Positions 38,420 to 48,826 of a stretch of 64,000 nucleotides of DNA are shown piece by piece. Location of the stretch: the NCBI RefSeq assembly GCF_019800665.1, contig NZ_JAHVKO010000007.1, positions 62,001 through 126,000 of the forward strand, read 5' to 3'. Every line of letters begins with the position of its first letter. Position 1 is the first letter of the stretch. The notes beneath the pieces are model-generated. The model did not search any database. It had not been told where the DNA came from and saw nothing but the letters and a program-made list of their open reading frames with translations. Position numbers and translations under genes: made by a program. The DNA is from Microbulbifer agarilyticus. Its GTDB lineage: Bacteria; Pseudomonadota; Gammaproteobacteria; Pseudomonadales; Cellvibrionaceae.

Positions 38420-39469
38420 ATGACCCAGACAGACGTATCCTCGAACGCCCCGGAATCCCGTTTGCCAATCGCTATTCTCGGTGGTGGCAGCTTTGGCACG
38501 GCGGTGGCCAATATTGTGGCCGGTAATGGCCATGACACCCGACAGTGGATGCGTGACCCGGAGCGCGCCGCCGCCTGCACGGCCGAGCGCGAAAACCAAA
38601 GGTATCTGCCGGGCGTGGCACTGCACCCGGACCTGCAGATCACTGCCGACCTGGAACAGGCGGTGCGCGGCTGCCAGATCGTGTTTGTCGCCATCCCCAG
38701 TAAATCCTTCCGCGAAGTCGTACACCGTGCAGCACCGATGCTCGACTCGGGCACCATGCTGATTTCCCTGACCAAAGGGGTGGAGCACGACAGCTTCCAC
38801 CTGATGAGCGATATCCTGAAAGAGGAAGCCGAGGGTATGCGCGTGGGGGTGCTGAGTGGCCCCAACTTCGCCAAGGAGATTGTCGCCGGCCATTACACCG
38901 CCACGGTGATTGCCAGCGAAGATGAGACGCTGTGCGCGACCATCCAAAAAGTACTGCACTCGGAAACCTTCCGCGTCTATTCCAGTAATGACGTGTTTGG
39001 TGTGGAACTGGCCGGGGCACTGAAGAATATCTATGCCATTGTCACCGGTATGGCCGTGGCCCTGGGGCGTGGACAAAATACCACCAGCTTGCTGATCACC
39101 CGCGCACTGGCAGAAATGATGCGCTTCGCCGAGGCGGTTGGCGCCGACCCGATGACCTTTATTGGGCTCGCCGGAGTGGGCGACCTGATTCTCACCTGCT
39201 CCTCGGACCTGAGCCGCAACTACCGTGTGGGATACCTGGTGGGCAAAGGTAAAAAGCTGGATGAGGCGGTTACCGAGATCGGCCAGGTGGCAGAAGGGGT
39301 CAACACCGTTCGTCTCATTAAGGCCAAAGCCGACGAATTAGGGGTATACATGCCCTTGGTTTCTGCAATTCACGCCATATTATTTGAAGGTACCCCGATT
39401 CCTACGGTGATCCGTGAGCTGATGTCCGGGGCGCAAACCTTTGATGTGGCCTATTCGGCCAAATCCTGA
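38420..39469 (+). CDS. gpsA: NAD(P)-dependent glycerol-3-phosphate dehydrogenase
   Basis: Makes sn-glycerol 3-phosphate from dihydroxyacetone phosphate for phospholipids. The dinucleotide motif [14 protein letters not shown] is at about residues 15-28; the substrate-binding lysine region [15 protein letters not shown] and the C-terminal [11 protein letters not shown] follow. 349 aa is slightly long owing to a short hydrophilic N-terminus ([13 protein letters not shown]). It is the first gene of a run with two DUF4389 genes. Confidence 0.96.
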   Translation: MTQTDVSSNAPESRLPIAILGGGSFGTAVANIVAGNGHDTRQWMRDPERAAACTAERENQRYLPGVALHPDLQITADLEQAVRGCQIVFVAIPSKSFREVVHRAAPMLDSGTMLISLTKGVEHDSFHLMSDILKEEAEGMRVGVLSGPNFAKEIVAGHYTATVIASEDETLCATIQKVLHSETFRVYSSNDVFGVELAGALKNIYAIVTGMAVALGRGQNTTSLLITRALAEMMRFAEAVGADPMTFIGLAGVGDLILTCSSDLSRNYRVGYLVGKGKKLDEAVTEIGQVAEGVNTVRLIKAKADELGVYMPLVSAIHAILFEGTPIPTVIRELMSGAQTFDVAYSAKS

Positions 39470-39497
39470 TTTACCTATTTTGAATTGGGGGCGGTGA

Positions 39498-39776
39498 ATG
39501 AATAACGAACAACTGAAGCAGAATTTGACTTCTGCGGACCACTGGACGCGCCTGTTGTTTATGGTGCTGTTTGTGATACTGCTGGAAATTGCCGGTGTGG
39601 TGATGCTGGCGACCATCGTATTGCAGTTCCTGTTTGCCATTGTTTCCGGCGGCCCGAACGAAAATCTGCGTCGTATGGGTGAGCAGATTGCCTCGTATAT
39701 CTACCAGACGCTGCAATTCCTGATTTACAACACGGAAGAAAAGCCGTTTCCGTTTTCCGAGTGGCCGCAGTCCTGA
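39498..39776 (+). CDS. DUF4389 small membrane protein (copy 1)
   Basis: 92 aa. N-terminal NEQLKQNLTSADHWTRLLFM, a long hydrophobic stretch (about 20-50) and the conserved C-terminal QTLQFLIYNTEEKPFPFSEW place it in DUF4389. Function is unknown; it is probably an inner-membrane protein. It lies 28 bases after gpsA and is followed 148 bases later by a longer paralogue that shares most of its sequence. Confidence 0.82.
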   Translation: MNNEQLKQNLTSADHWTRLLFMVLFVILLEIAGVVMLATIVLQFLFAIVSGGPNENLRRMGEQIASYIYQTLQFLIYNTEEKPFPFSEWPQS

Positions 39777-39924
39777 TCTGCGGCCCAGATAGAAATCCGG
39801 GCTATATTGAGGGTTCTCGAACCGCTGAGCCCGGAAAAAGCGGAACCTCAACCGCTGAATCTTGTGCCGGCCGTGGCCGGCTTATCCCATTTCTGGTGCC
39901 CAACAAAGGACTGGTGATCGCCAA

Positions 39925-40509
39925 ATGAGTAATGAAGAACTGAAACAAAACCTCACCTCCACCAATCAGTGGTTGCGCCTGATCTATATGGTGCTGTTCG
40001 CGGTACTGTTGGAAATAGCCGGCTTTGTCATGCTGGCCGTGGTGATCGCCCAATTCCTGTTTGCCATTGTCAGCGGCAAAGCCAATGACAACCTGCGTCG
40101 CCTCGGTGACCAGATTTCTTCCTATATCTACCAGACCCTGCAATTCCTGATCTACAACACGGAAGAGAAACCGTTTCCCTTCTCGGAGTGGCCGGAGTCC
40201 GAGGAAGAAGATCTCTCTACCTATGAAAGTGCCGAAGAAATCGATGGCGAGGTAATTTCGGTGGCAGACGCGGACACAGAGAGTGAAGAGACCTCTGCTG
40301 ACGCTGACGAGAAAACCGCCACCGCCACTGCGGCAAAACCGAAGAAACCGAAAGCACGCGCTAAAGCCGCAGCATCGTCACAAGACGACGTGGCAGAGGC
40401 CGACGAGCCGGTGATCCAGCTGGGGGCTGACAGCGATTCAGCAGCCGACACCGCTGCCAAAGACGCCGAGAGCGCGCATCGCAAGGAAGACAGCGCCGAC
40501 GAAAAGTAG
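39925..40509 (+). CDS. DUF4389 membrane protein with charged C-terminal tail (copy 2)
   Basis: 194 aa from the ATG at 39925 (MSNEELKQNLTS); the open frame upstream to 39862 is not family-like. Residues 1-92 are about 70% identical to copy 1, with the same QTLQFLIYNTEEKPFPFSEW. Residues 93-194 form an extra low-complexity tail, first acidic (SEEEDLSTYESAEEID), then Lys/Ala/Pro-rich (KPKKPKARAKAAAS), then acidic again. A tandem duplication with gain of a disordered tail is the simplest reading. Confidence 0.8.
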   Translation: MSNEELKQNLTSTNQWLRLIYMVLFAVLLEIAGFVMLAVVIAQFLFAIVSGKANDNLRRLGDQISSYIYQTLQFLIYNTEEKPFPFSEWPESEEEDLSTYESAEEIDGEVISVADADTESEETSADADEKTATATAAKPKKPKARAKAAASSQDDVAEADEPVIQLGADSDSAADTAAKDAESAHRKEDSADEK

Positions 40510-40554
40510 GACTCCGTATACGGTGTACTCACCGGAAATAATTGGGAGAAGGTA

Positions 40555-41013
40555 GTGCTGTTGTTTGTTATGCGCCACGGTCGCGCTGAACCCTTTAGTA
40601 AAAGTGACGAAACCCGCGCCCTCACCGAGGACGGTCGCGAACAGGTCGCGGCGGTGTGCAAGGAGCGCGCCTCGGAACTCGCGCAGGTAAAGACCATTTG
40701 GGCGAGTCCCTTCGTGCGTACCCGCCAGACTGCGAAGATTGTTGCGGACACCTTTGATTTGCCGGTGGAGATCAACGAGGTGTTGACCGGTGATACCCCG
40801 GCTCAGGCGGTGCTGGATGCGCTGGCAGAAGTGGATGAGAAAGACTATCCGGTGTTGCTGGTCAGCCACCAACCGCTGGTGGGCACCCTGGTTAACCGGC
40901 TCTGCGGTAGTGCGGAAGAACTCCCCATGGGCACTTCGAGTCTCGCCTGTCTGTCAGCGGATGTCTGGGCCTGGGACTGTGCGGAACTTGAGTGGTTGCA
41001 GCACAAACCCTGA
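40555..41013 (+). CDS. sixA: Phosphohistidine phosphatase SixA
   Basis: 152 aa, histidine-phosphatase superfamily. The N-terminal catalytic RHG motif is in LLFVMRHGRAEPF, with SPFVRTRQTA and the second His in LLVSHQPLVGTLV. SixA removes phosphate from histidine phosphotransfer proteins. The start is a GTG at 40555 with GGGAGAAGG upstream. It lies 45 bases after the DUF4389 copy 2 gene, so may be cotranscribed with gpsA. Confidence 0.92.
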   Translation: MLLFVMRHGRAEPFSKSDETRALTEDGREQVAAVCKERASELAQVKTIWASPFVRTRQTAKIVADTFDLPVEINEVLTGDTPAQAVLDALAEVDEKDYPVLLVSHQPLVGTLVNRLCGSAEELPMGTSSLACLSADVWAWDCAELEWLQHKP

Positions 41014-41150
41014 TGCCGGTTTCTTCATCCAAGCCCCTAATCCAGCCCCTTAATACAAGCAATCGGTCATAACTCGTGAACCCTGCTGCCATTGTGATGG
41101 TGGCGGCGGGCTGTCAGCATGGCGCATTCGATAGCTGGTTTTGGTTTTTT

Positions 41151-42056
41151 ATGAGCGCCTTATCCTCCCAAATTACCCCCGACTTTACCCCGCCCAAAGA
41201 AATTGTCCTGGACGTGCAGGGCAATGCCATTGCCGCCCGGCAGTGGGGGAACCCGGCGGGTGTACCTGTGTTGGCGTTGCACGGCTGGCTGGATAACTGC
41301 GCCAGCTTTGACGCCATGGCGCCTTTTCTACACAGCCTCAATCTTGTCGCCATTGATCTCGCTGGGCACGGTCAGAGTTACCACCGTCACCAAGATGCGA
41401 ACTACACCATCTGGACCGAAATTGAGGACGTAATGGCGACTGCCGATGCGTTGGGCTGGGAGAAGTTCTCCATGCTGGCCCATTCCCGCGGAGCGGTAAT
41501 CGGTACCATTGCGGCGGCCACTTTTCCCGAGCGGGTACGGCGCCTGGCGCTGATTGACGGCCTGGTGCCGCCGCCGACAACGGATGAGGAAGCCCCGGAC
41601 ACCCTGCGCAAAGGCATCGAGCAGCGCGCGCGTTATCGTGACCGAAAGAGTCGGGTATTTGAGTCCATTGATGTTGCGGTACATGCGCGCAAGAACGGCC
41701 TGTTCAAGTTGAGCGACGAAGCGGCGCGTGCGCTGGTGGAGCGCGGTATCCGCCCGTGCGAGGGCGGCTATACCTGGAGTAATGACCCGCAGTTAATGGC
41801 TGCTTCGGTAGCCAAGCTCAACGAGCCGCAAGTACGCGCCTTTCTTGCGCGCGCCACCATGCCAATCCGACTGGCGCTGGGGAAAGAGGGGATTCAGGGA
41901 ATGCTTGAGCGTATTCGGCCACTGGCAGAACAGGTGCCGAGCATTGAGCTGCGCGAGTTTGCCGGTGGCCACCACCTGCATATGGAGGGCAGTGGGGAAG
42001 AGATCGCCCACTGGTTCGAGCCATTTCTTCGCGGCGAAGACCCGCGCAGAGCGTAG
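41151..42056 (+). CDS. Alpha/beta-fold hydrolase
   Basis: 301 aa from the ATG at 41151; a GTG at 41076 would add 25 residues and cannot be excluded. The fold is shown by LALHGWLDNCASFD (oxyanion hole), the nucleophile elbow LAHSRGAVIG, and the C-terminal GGHHLHMEG with the catalytic His. It resembles serine esterases/lipases of the MEST-like group; the substrate is unknown. Convergent with the CHMI gene downstream. Confidence 0.87.
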   Translation: MSALSSQITPDFTPPKEIVLDVQGNAIAARQWGNPAGVPVLALHGWLDNCASFDAMAPFLHSLNLVAIDLAGHGQSYHRHQDANYTIWTEIEDVMATADALGWEKFSMLAHSRGAVIGTIAAATFPERVRRLALIDGLVPPPTTDEEAPDTLRKGIEQRARYRDRKSRVFESIDVAVHARKNGLFKLSDEAARALVERGIRPCEGGYTWSNDPQLMAASVAKLNEPQVRAFLARATMPIRLALGKEGIQGMLERIRPLAEQVPSIELREFAGGHHLHMEGSGEEIAHWFEPFLRGEDPRRA

Positions 42057-42105
42057 TCGGTAGGGTGACTGCCTTGGCTCGATCGACTGGTTGAGCTAGG
42101 TTGGA

Positions 42106-42462
42106 CTAGAAAGGCACGCGCTTGGAGTAGCTCGCCTTTTGCATGTCCCGCACTTCCACGGAAATTTCCGGAACCTCGGGTGCCGCTTCGCATAGATAGT
42201 TGAAGATGGCGGCGCTCAGGGCTTCTTTCTGTTCGCTGGTACGCCCCTCAAGGATGCGCACTTCCGCGTGAATAAACAGGTTGCTGGAGCCTTCGTGGCT
42301 TTTCCCCAGGACAAATTCACGGTAGGGGATGGCGCGGGTTTTGATTGCGCCGGCGTTGAAGAGCCCGGTGTCATTCATGGCCTGCTGACCGTTGCTGACC
42401 AGTGCGGGAATGGAAATGCTGTCTTCCAGTTTTTGCGAATATTCAATCACTAGATGCGGCAT
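42106..42462 (-). CDS. 5-carboxymethyl-2-hydroxymuconate delta-isomerase family protein
   Basis: 118 aa, tautomerase superfamily. MPHLVIEYSQKLE has the catalytic Pro right after Met, and FIHAEVRILEGRTSEQK fits the CHMI (HpaF-like) family. In the homoprotocatechuate pathway this enzyme isomerises a ring-cleavage product, but no other hpa genes are present here, so the real substrate may differ. ATG at 42462 follows GGAGAGCCCGGC. Confidence 0.88.
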   Translation of the reverse strand: MPHLVIEYSQKLEDSISIPALVSNGQQAMNDTGLFNAGAIKTRAIPYREFVLGKSHEGSSNLFIHAEVRILEGRTSEQKEALSAAIFNYLCEAAPEVPEISVEVRDMQKASYSKRVPF

Positions 42463-42537
42463 TGCCGGGCTCTCCTCTTTATCTGAACCGTCATATCTGA
42501 ACCGTCTAATTCGTCTGCGAATCGACGGCTCTGAAAA

Positions 42538-43077
42538 TTAACGAATCAACGACAGAAATTCGTTGCGGGTGGCCTGCTCACTGCGGAAAGAGCCGAGCAT
42601 GGCGGAAGTTTTCATCACCGAATTCTGTTTTTCCACACCGCGCATCATCATGCACATGTGCTTGGCTTCAACGATAACGCCAACGCCTGCAGCGCCGGTT
42701 ACCTGGCGCACGGTTTCCGCAATTTGCACGGTCAGCTGTTCCTGAATCTGCAAACGGCGGGCAAACATGTCTACAATGCGCGCCACTTTAGACAGGCCGA
42801 GCACCTTGCCATCTGGAATGTACGCTACGTGCGCTTTGCCGATAAACGGCAGTAAGTGGTGTTCGCACAGAGAGTAGAGCTCAATGTCTTTCACCAGCAC
42901 CATTTCGCTGCAGTCTGAAGGGAAGAGCGCGTCGTTGACGATCTCCTCTACGGTCTGCTGATAGCCCTGAGTAAGATATTGCATGGCTTTGGCAGCGCGT
43001 TTGGGGGTGTCGAGCAGCCCCGGGCGCTGCAGATCTTCGCCAATGGCTTCAATGATGTGTGCGTAATGTTCTTTCAT
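42538..43077 (-). CDS. folE: GTP cyclohydrolase I
   Basis: Opens the imidazole ring of GTP to make 7,8-dihydroneopterin triphosphate for folate synthesis. The ATG at 43077 ([15 protein letters not shown]) gives 179 aa, on the short side of the FolE family; the extra open frame to 43140 is not family-like. Zinc ligands are in [17 protein letters not shown] and [16 protein letters not shown] tandem 13-base repeat lies in the gap before prmB. Confidence 0.95.
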   Translation of the reverse strand: MKEHYAHIIEAIGEDLQRPGLLDTPKRAAKAMQYLTQGYQQTVEEIVNDALFPSDCSEMVLVKDIELYSLCEHHLLPFIGKAHVAYIPDGKVLGLSKVARIVDMFARRLQIQEQLTVQIAETVRQVTGAAGVGVIVEAKHMCMMMRGVEKQNSVMKTSAMLGSFRSEQATRNEFLSLIR

Positions 43078-43169
43078 CAATATGCTTCCAACGTCTCGCC
43101 CGAATCGCCTTGATACGCAAAAAGTCGGGCGTTCGATCACCGGTTTGCCGGTGGGGTAGTCTCTCCGAA

Positions 43170-43195
43170 GGCTGACTCCGGAGGCTGACTCTGGA
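43170..43195. repeat. Tandem 13-base repeat in the folE-prmB gap
   Basis: GGCTGACTCCGGA followed directly by GGCTGACTCTGGA, one mismatch. It lies between two divergent genes and could affect promoter spacing; no further meaning seen. Confidence 0.7.
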
Positions 43196-43266
43196 GACCT
43201 TGGGGTGCGCTACCCTAAGCCTTTGTCACACGGTAGTAAAGCGCGAAACATAGAGGAATATCGCTA

Positions 43267-44199
43267 ATGATAGAGAAACGGGAGTCCGATTTGCATGAAT
43301 TGCAGACGGTGCTGGACTTTATCCGCTGGGGCGCCAGTCGCTTCAATGAGTCAGAGCTGTGGTTTGGCCACGGAACTGACAATGCCTGGGATGAAGCTGT
43401 CCTGTTGGTCACGCACGCCCTGCACCTGCCGGTGGATAGCAAGCCGGAAATCCTGTCTGCGCGCCTGACCATGAAAGAGCGGCAGCAGGTGATGGCGGTA
43501 CTGGAGAAGCGCGCCAATGCCCGCGTGCCCGCGCCCTACCTGACCAATGAGGCCTGGTTCTGTGATCTGCCGTTTTACGTGGACGAGCGCGTTCTGGTGC
43601 CCCGCTCGCCGATTGGCGAGCTGATTCGCCAACGCTTCGAACCCTGGTTGCAGCAGGAACCGCTGGCGATACTCGATTTGTGTTGTGGCAGTGGCTGCAT
43701 CGGGATCGCCTGCGCGGATACCTTTCCCGGCGCACGAGTGGATCTGAGTGATATTTCGCAGGACGCCATCGATGTGGCGCAGATCAATATCAACCGCCAC
43801 CAGCTGAATGATGAAGTGCGCGCGGTGCAGTCGGACCTGTTTGCCGGGTTGAAGGGCTGCAGTTATGACCTGATCGTAAGCAACCCGCCGTATGTGGATG
43901 CGCGGGACCTGGCAGAAATGCCGGCGGAGTACCACGCTGAACCCGGTCTGGCGCTGGGCTCCGGCGACGATGGCCTGGATTTTACCCGGCGCCTGCTACT
44001 AGAGGCCCCGGACTACCTGCAACCAGAGGGCATTCTGGTGTGTGAAGTAGGCAACAGCTGGGAGGCGCTGGAAGCGGCGTATCCGCGCGTGCCATTCTTC
44101 TGGCCGGAACTGGAAGACGGTGGCCATGGGGTATTTGTGCTGACGCGGGAAGATCTGCTGGCGTGCCGGGAGATGTTCGAAGAGGGCGCGGCGGAGTAA
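43267..44199 (+). CDS. prmB: Ribosomal protein L3 N5-glutamine methyltransferase
   Basis: 310-aa SAM-dependent methyltransferase that modifies a glutamine of ribosomal protein L3. The SAM site is LDLCCGSGCIGIACAD, and the substrate-glutamine motif NPPY is at 206-209 (SNPPYVDARDLAEMP). The N-terminal FIRWGASRFNESELWFGHGT matches PrmB rather than PrmC. It stands directly upstream of aroC, a common arrangement in gammaproteobacteria. Confidence 0.95.
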   Translation: MIEKRESDLHELQTVLDFIRWGASRFNESELWFGHGTDNAWDEAVLLVTHALHLPVDSKPEILSARLTMKERQQVMAVLEKRANARVPAPYLTNEAWFCDLPFYVDERVLVPRSPIGELIRQRFEPWLQQEPLAILDLCCGSGCIGIACADTFPGARVDLSDISQDAIDVAQININRHQLNDEVRAVQSDLFAGLKGCSYDLIVSNPPYVDARDLAEMPAEYHAEPGLALGSGDDGLDFTRRLLLEAPDYLQPEGILVCEVGNSWEALEAAYPRVPFFWPELEDGGHGVFVLTREDLLACREMFEEGAAE

Positions 44200-44252
44200 G
44201 GCTGCTAGCAGCCTAATTGCAGTACTGGAAAGCGCCGCGTCACAGATTCCTC

Positions 44253-44258
44253 TATAAT
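44253..44258 (+). promoter_or_regulatory. -10 element upstream of aroC
   Basis: Perfect TATAAT followed by a GC-rich discriminator (GCGCGGC), 45 bases before the aroC ATG. No clear -35 at the right distance, so confidence is limited. Confidence 0.4.
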
Positions 44259-44303
44259 GCGCGGCTTCCATCGAATAAATCACTGGGGTAGGGAATTCCG
44301 GGT

Positions 44304-45404
44304 ATGTCGGGCAATACATTTGGCAAGCTGTTCTGTGTCACCACTTTTGGCGAGAGTCACGGCCCCGCGCTGGGCTGCATAGTGGATGGCTGCCCTCCGG
44401 GACTGGAGATCAGTGCGGAAGAAATTCAGCTGGAGCTGGACCGCCGCAAGCCTGGCACTTCCCGTTACACCACCCAGCGCCGCGAAGCGGACCAGGTGAA
44501 AATCCTCTCCGGCGTGTTTGAGGGCAAGACCACCGGTACGCCGATTGGGCTGCTGATCGAAAATACCGACCAGCGCTCCAAGGACTACGCCAATATTTCC
44601 GAGCAAATTCGCCCGGCCCATGCCGATTACACCTACTGGGCCAAGTTTGGTCTGCGCGACTACCGCGGTGGTGGTCGCTCTTCCGCGCGCGAAACCGCCA
44701 TGCGAGTGGCCGCGGGCGCAATCGCCAAAAAGTGGCTGAAGCAGCAGTTCGGCATTGAGGTGCGCGGTTACCTGTCGCAGCTTGGGCCGATCAAGGTGGA
44801 CAAGCTCGATTGGTCACAGGTGAACGAAAACCCGTTCTTCTGCCCAGATGCCGACAAGGTGCCGGAGATGGAAGAGTACATGCAGGCGTTGATCAAGGAG
44901 GGCAACTCCATTGGTGCGCGCATCTCTGTACATGCCAGCGGCGTACCCGCGGGCCTTGGTGAGCCGATTTTTGATCGCCTGGATGCGGATCTGGCCCATG
45001 CGCTGATGAGTATCAATGCCGTCAAAGGCGTCGAGATTGGAGCCGGTTTTGCATCGGTGGAGCAAAAGGGTACCGAGCACCGGGACGAAATTACCGAGGA
45101 CGGTTTCCAATCCAATCATGCCGGCGGTGTGTTGGGGGGAATCTCCAGTGGTCAGGAGTTGATCGCGCACATTGCGTTGAAGCCGACTTCCAGCCTGCGC
45201 ATCCCGGGCAAGAGCCTGGACATCAACGGCAATCCCATCGAGGTGGTCACCAAAGGTCGTCACGATCCCTGTGTTGGTATTCGCGCAACGCCCATTGCGG
45301 AAGCGATGATGGCGCTGGTACTGGTGGATCATGTACTGCGTCAGCGCGCTCAGAATGGCGATGTGAAGTTTGATCTAACGATTCCGGCAGGTGAGTCTGC
45401 CTGA
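44304..45404 (+). CDS. aroC: Chorismate synthase
   Basis: Last step of the shikimate pathway: converts EPSP to chorismate with reduced FMN. Signatures are [18 protein letters not shown] near the start, [37 protein letters not shown] and the C-terminal [18 protein letters not shown]. 366 aa is full length. It supplies chorismate to the trpFBA branch found later in the window. A strong terminator follows. Confidence 0.97.
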   Translation: MSGNTFGKLFCVTTFGESHGPALGCIVDGCPPGLEISAEEIQLELDRRKPGTSRYTTQRREADQVKILSGVFEGKTTGTPIGLLIENTDQRSKDYANISEQIRPAHADYTYWAKFGLRDYRGGGRSSARETAMRVAAGAIAKKWLKQQFGIEVRGYLSQLGPIKVDKLDWSQVNENPFFCPDADKVPEMEEYMQALIKEGNSIGARISVHASGVPAGLGEPIFDRLDADLAHALMSINAVKGVEIGAGFASVEQKGTEHRDEITEDGFQSNHAGGVLGGISSGQELIAHIALKPTSSLRIPGKSLDINGNPIEVVTKGRHDPCVGIRATPIAEAMMALVLVDHVLRQRAQNGDVKFDLTIPAGESA

Positions 45405-45425
45405 TCAAACCCGGATCGAATAAAT

Positions 45426-45462
45426 AAAAAAGGCGGAGCGCCGAAAGCGCTCCGCCTTTTTT
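45426..45462 (+). terminator. Bidirectional terminator between aroC and the outer membrane protein gene
   Basis: AAAAAAGGCGGAGCGC, CGAAA loop, GCGCTCCGCCTTTTTT: perfect stem with A- and T-runs, between convergent genes. Confidence 0.93.
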
Positions 45463-45494
45463 GTGCCTGCCTGTTAATGCCGGTTTGTCAGGAA

Positions 45495-46232
45495 TTACAG
45501 GTGCAGGTTCAGGCCGATGTAAGGGCCTTTGATTTCCAGGTCGCTCTGGAAAGCGTCCAGTTCCTGCACATCCAGGCTCATCACACGGTAGCCGGCTTCG
45601 ATGGCGAAATCGATGGCGGGAACGAAGTCCCAGCGCACCTTGGCGGTGATGTCGCTGTGGCTGTCGCCTTTGTAACTGGTGCCGTTACCCTGGGCGATGA
45701 TGGACCAGCCGGTAAACGGCAGGTCGAAACGGGCAACACCGTAAACCATCGGCAGCACGCCAGACAGTTCGATGTTTTCAGACAGCCCGTCGGTGGCTAC
45801 GGTCAGCTCGCCGCTGTACTGGCGCGCGGTCAGACCCAGGTCCAGGTTTACCCAGTTGTCGAGGATCTCGTAGTACAGGGTGGCATCGGTGTGGGTCAGG
45901 TTGATGTCGGAGGTGACGTCAGAGCCAATGGTAAAGGTTTCGTCGGCGAAGGTGACATCTTCGCTCAGCATGGCCATGCCGCTGGTTTCGATCTTGCTGT
46001 GCGCGAGCAGAACATTCGGAATCACCGGGATTGGGTGTTCCAGCGCAACCTGCAGGAAGGTGGCGTTGTCTTCCGCCAGGGAAAACTCATCCACGTTGTA
46101 GCTGTCCACACCAACTGCGCCGGTGTAAGAGGGTTTCCAGGCACCGGCGGTGGCATCAAAACCGAGGATGGTGTCGGCGCTGGCGCCGGCAGAAGCCAGT
46201 GCGGCGCACAGGGCCAGGGTGATTTTTTTCAT
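45495..46232 (-). CDS. Outer membrane beta-barrel protein (TIGR04219-like)
   Basis: 245 aa. Signal peptide KKITLALCAALASAGASA is followed by DTILGFDATAGAWKPSYTG and alternating amphipathic strands; the sequence ends in HL with GPYIGLNLHL as the last strand. This matches the TIGR04219 family of outer membrane beta-barrels, role unknown. ATG at 46232 follows GGGAGCGACTAAAA. Confidence 0.82.
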   Translation of the reverse strand: MKKITLALCAALASAGASADTILGFDATAGAWKPSYTGAVGVDSYNVDEFSLAEDNATFLQVALEHPIPVIPNVLLAHSKIETSGMAMLSEDVTFADETFTIGSDVTSDINLTHTDATLYYEILDNWVNLDLGLTARQYSGELTVATDGLSENIELSGVLPMVYGVARFDLPFTGWSIIAQGNGTSYKGDSHSDITAKVRWDFVPAIDFAIEAGYRVMSLDVQELDAFQSDLEIKGPYIGLNLHL

Positions 46233-46391
46233 TTTTTAGTCGCTCCCGTTGAATTCTGCGGCAGATTCTACAGGGTTTTTATGAAATTTCCCTGAAAGCG
46301 ACGCTGCGCGCGTGCAGTTTGCCGCGGTTTTGCGGGCTACTTGGCGTTCTTGGTCGGCGCTTATGGGGCCAGAGGTGCCGATTTAGGTCGA

Positions 46392-47270
46392 TCAGAGCCC
46401 GCGGGCCTCCTTTACCAGCAGCTGCTGCAATGCATTGGCGGCGTTGCTCAGGGTGCGGTTGCGGTGGTAGATGATGCCCAAATTGCGCTGGATAGTGAGC
46501 TGCGGCATGGGCAGTTCTGCCAGGCTACTGTCCACCAGAGTTTTGGGCAGCACGCTCCAGCCGAGACCGACACCGGCCATCATCTTGATCGTCTCGAGAA
46601 AATTGGTGGCCAGTTTGGCGGTGAGCTTGAGTCCGTGCGCGTCGAACTCTCTTTTGATCAGGCGTCCGGTGTAGGTGTTCATATCCGGGAGGATCGCCGG
46701 GTACTGGGCCAGCGCCGGCAGGTTCAGCTCGGACATCTGTGCCAGCGGGTGATCGGGGGCTGCCACCACCACGCAGGGGTCGGGCCAGATAATTTGCGCG
46801 TTGAGGCTCGGGTAGTCCTTGAGCGCCAGGGTCACCACCGCCAATTCATACTCGCCCGCCATCAGGGCCTCATAGGCTTGCTCCGAATCGACAAAATCAA
46901 TATCCAGGGCGACGTCCGGGTAGCGGTTGCTGAAGTCGCGCAGTACCGGCGGCAGGTGGTGCAGGCCGACATGGTGGCTGGTGGCGATACGCAGGCTGCC
47001 ACCGATGGTTTCCCCCAGGCTGCGCAGCTCGCGCTCGGCATCACTTACCTCGTTGAGAATATGGCGCGCGCGTGGCAGCAGGGCACGGCCGGCATTGGTG
47101 AGTTGCAATTTGCGGCCGATGCGGTCGAACAGCGGCGCACCCAGCTGTTGTTCCAGCGAGGCTAGTCGTTTGCTCACGGCGGGCTGGGTCAGGTGCAGAT
47201 GCTCTGCCGCTTCCGACACGGAGCCCTGTTCAGAGATGGCGAGAAAGGCTCTAAGCCACTGAATTTCCAT
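46392..47270 (-). CDS. LysR-family transcriptional regulator divergent from leuC
   Basis: 292 aa from the ATG at 47270 (MEIQWLRAFLAI). The N-terminal winged helix has SVSEAAEHLHLTQPAVSKRL; the rest is the LysR effector domain. It is divergent from leuCDB with 110 bases between. Similar LysR genes next to leuC are common in pseudomonads, so control of leucine synthesis is plausible, but the inducer is unknown. Confidence 0.92.
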   Translation of the reverse strand: MEIQWLRAFLAISEQGSVSEAAEHLHLTQPAVSKRLASLEQQLGAPLFDRIGRKLQLTNAGRALLPRARHILNEVSDAERELRSLGETIGGSLRIATSHHVGLHHLPPVLRDFSNRYPDVALDIDFVDSEQAYEALMAGEYELAVVTLALKDYPSLNAQIIWPDPCVVVAAPDHPLAQMSELNLPALAQYPAILPDMNTYTGRLIKREFDAHGLKLTAKLATNFLETIKMMAGVGLGWSVLPKTLVDSSLAELPMPQLTIQRNLGIIYHRNRTLSNAANALQQLLVKEARGL

Positions 47271-47380
47271 AGGATCGGCACCATATTCCAAAAGCGAATG
47301 CGCCATATAATAAATATAAATTGATGTTATTCAATGCCCCTCGTAGACTCGAGCATGTTATCCATAGAGGAGATGGGGCT

Positions 47381-48826
47381 ATGGGCCACCCACAGAATAA
47401 AAAACAGACGTTGTACGACAAGCTCTGGGAAGACCATTTGGTCAAGAGCCGCGACGACGGCACCGCACTGATTTATATCGACCGTCACCTGATTCACGAG
47501 GTGACTTCACCACAGGCGTTTGAAGGCCTGCGTCTTGCCGGCCGCAAGCCCTGGCGCACCGACTCCGTGGTTGCGACCCCGGATCACAACGTGCCGTCAC
47601 ACGTGGAAGAACGCGCTGGCGGTATCGAAGGCATTGTCGATGAAGTTTCCCGTATTCAGGTAAAGACCCTGAATGAGAACTGCGAAGACTTCGGCATTGT
47701 TGAATTCGGCATCAATGATCCCGGTCAGGGCATTGTGCATGTGATTGGTCCCGAGACTGGCGCGACCCTGCCGGGCATGACCGTGGTGTGTGGCGATTCC
47801 CACACCTCTACCCACGGCGCACTTGGTGCGCTGGCACACGGTATCGGTACCTCTGAGGTGGAGCACGTAATGGCCACCCAGTGTTTGATCCAGAAAAAAA
47901 TGAAGAACATGCTGGTGCGTGTGGACGGTGAACTCGGTCCGGGTGTCACCGCCAAAGACGTGGTCCTGGCCATTATCGGCAAGATCGGTACCGCTGGTGG
48001 CACCGGCTACGCGATTGAATTCGGCGGCTCCGCAATTCGTTCCCTGTCCATGGAGGGTCGCATGACCGTGTGCAATATGGCGATCGAAGCCGGTGCCCGC
48101 GCGGGCATGGTTGCGGTGGACGACATCACCCTAGAGTACGTAAAAGACAAACCATACGCGCCCAAAGGCGAGATGTGGGAGTTGGCGGTGGCCAACTGGA
48201 GCCGTTTGCATTCCGATGACGGCGCGCACTTTGATGCGGTTGTCGAGCTGAAGGCCGAAGAGATCGAGCCGCAGGTCAGCTGGGGTACTTCCCCGGAAAT
48301 GGTGGTGCCGGTCAGTGCCTTGGTGCCGAGCCCAGCAGACGAAAACGATGCGACCAAAAAAGCGGGCATCGAACGCGCGCTGGAATATATGGGGCTGGAA
48401 GCCGGCCAGAAAATTACCGATATCGAGTTGGATCGTGTGTTTATTGGTTCCTGCACCAATTCCCGTATTGAAGACCTGCGCGCCGCCGCCGCGGTGGCCA
48501 AGGGGCGCAAAAAAGCCGACAACGTAAAGCAGGTACTGGTAGTTCCTGGTTCTCAGGCGGTAAAAGCGCAGGCGGAAAAAGAGGGGCTGGATAAGGTCTT
48601 TATCGAAGCCGGCTTCGAGTGGCGCGAGCCTTCCTGCTCCATGTGTCTGGCCATGAATGCGGACAAGCTGGGTGCGGGCGAACACTGTGCTTCCACTTCT
48701 AACCGCAACTTCGAAGGCCGCCAGGGCTACGGTGGCCGCACCCATCTGGTCAGCCCGAGCATGGCCGCGGCTGCGGCAATTGCCGGCCATTTTGTCGATG
48801 TACGTGAAATGCAGGAGGCCGCGTAA
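47381..48826 (+). CDS. leuC: 3-isopropylmalate dehydratase, large subunit
   Basis: Aconitase-type isomerase subunit of leucine synthesis. The ATG at 47381 has GAGGAGATG upstream; upstream in-frame extension to 47321 is rejected. [4Fe-4S] cysteines are in [13 protein letters not shown] and [11 protein letters not shown], with [19 protein letters not shown] at the active site. 481 aa. The stop overlaps the leuD start by one base (TAATG). Confidence 0.97.
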   Translation: MGHPQNKKQTLYDKLWEDHLVKSRDDGTALIYIDRHLIHEVTSPQAFEGLRLAGRKPWRTDSVVATPDHNVPSHVEERAGGIEGIVDEVSRIQVKTLNENCEDFGIVEFGINDPGQGIVHVIGPETGATLPGMTVVCGDSHTSTHGALGALAHGIGTSEVEHVMATQCLIQKKMKNMLVRVDGELGPGVTAKDVVLAIIGKIGTAGGTGYAIEFGGSAIRSLSMEGRMTVCNMAIEAGARAGMVAVDDITLEYVKDKPYAPKGEMWELAVANWSRLHSDDGAHFDAVVELKAEEIEPQVSWGTSPEMVVPVSALVPSPADENDATKKAGIERALEYMGLEAGQKITDIELDRVFIGSCTNSRIEDLRAAAAVAKGRKKADNVKQVLVVPGSQAVKAQAEKEGLDKVFIEAGFEWREPSCSMCLAMNADKLGAGEHCASTSNRNFEGRQGYGGRTHLVSPSMAAAAAIAGHFVDVREMQEAA

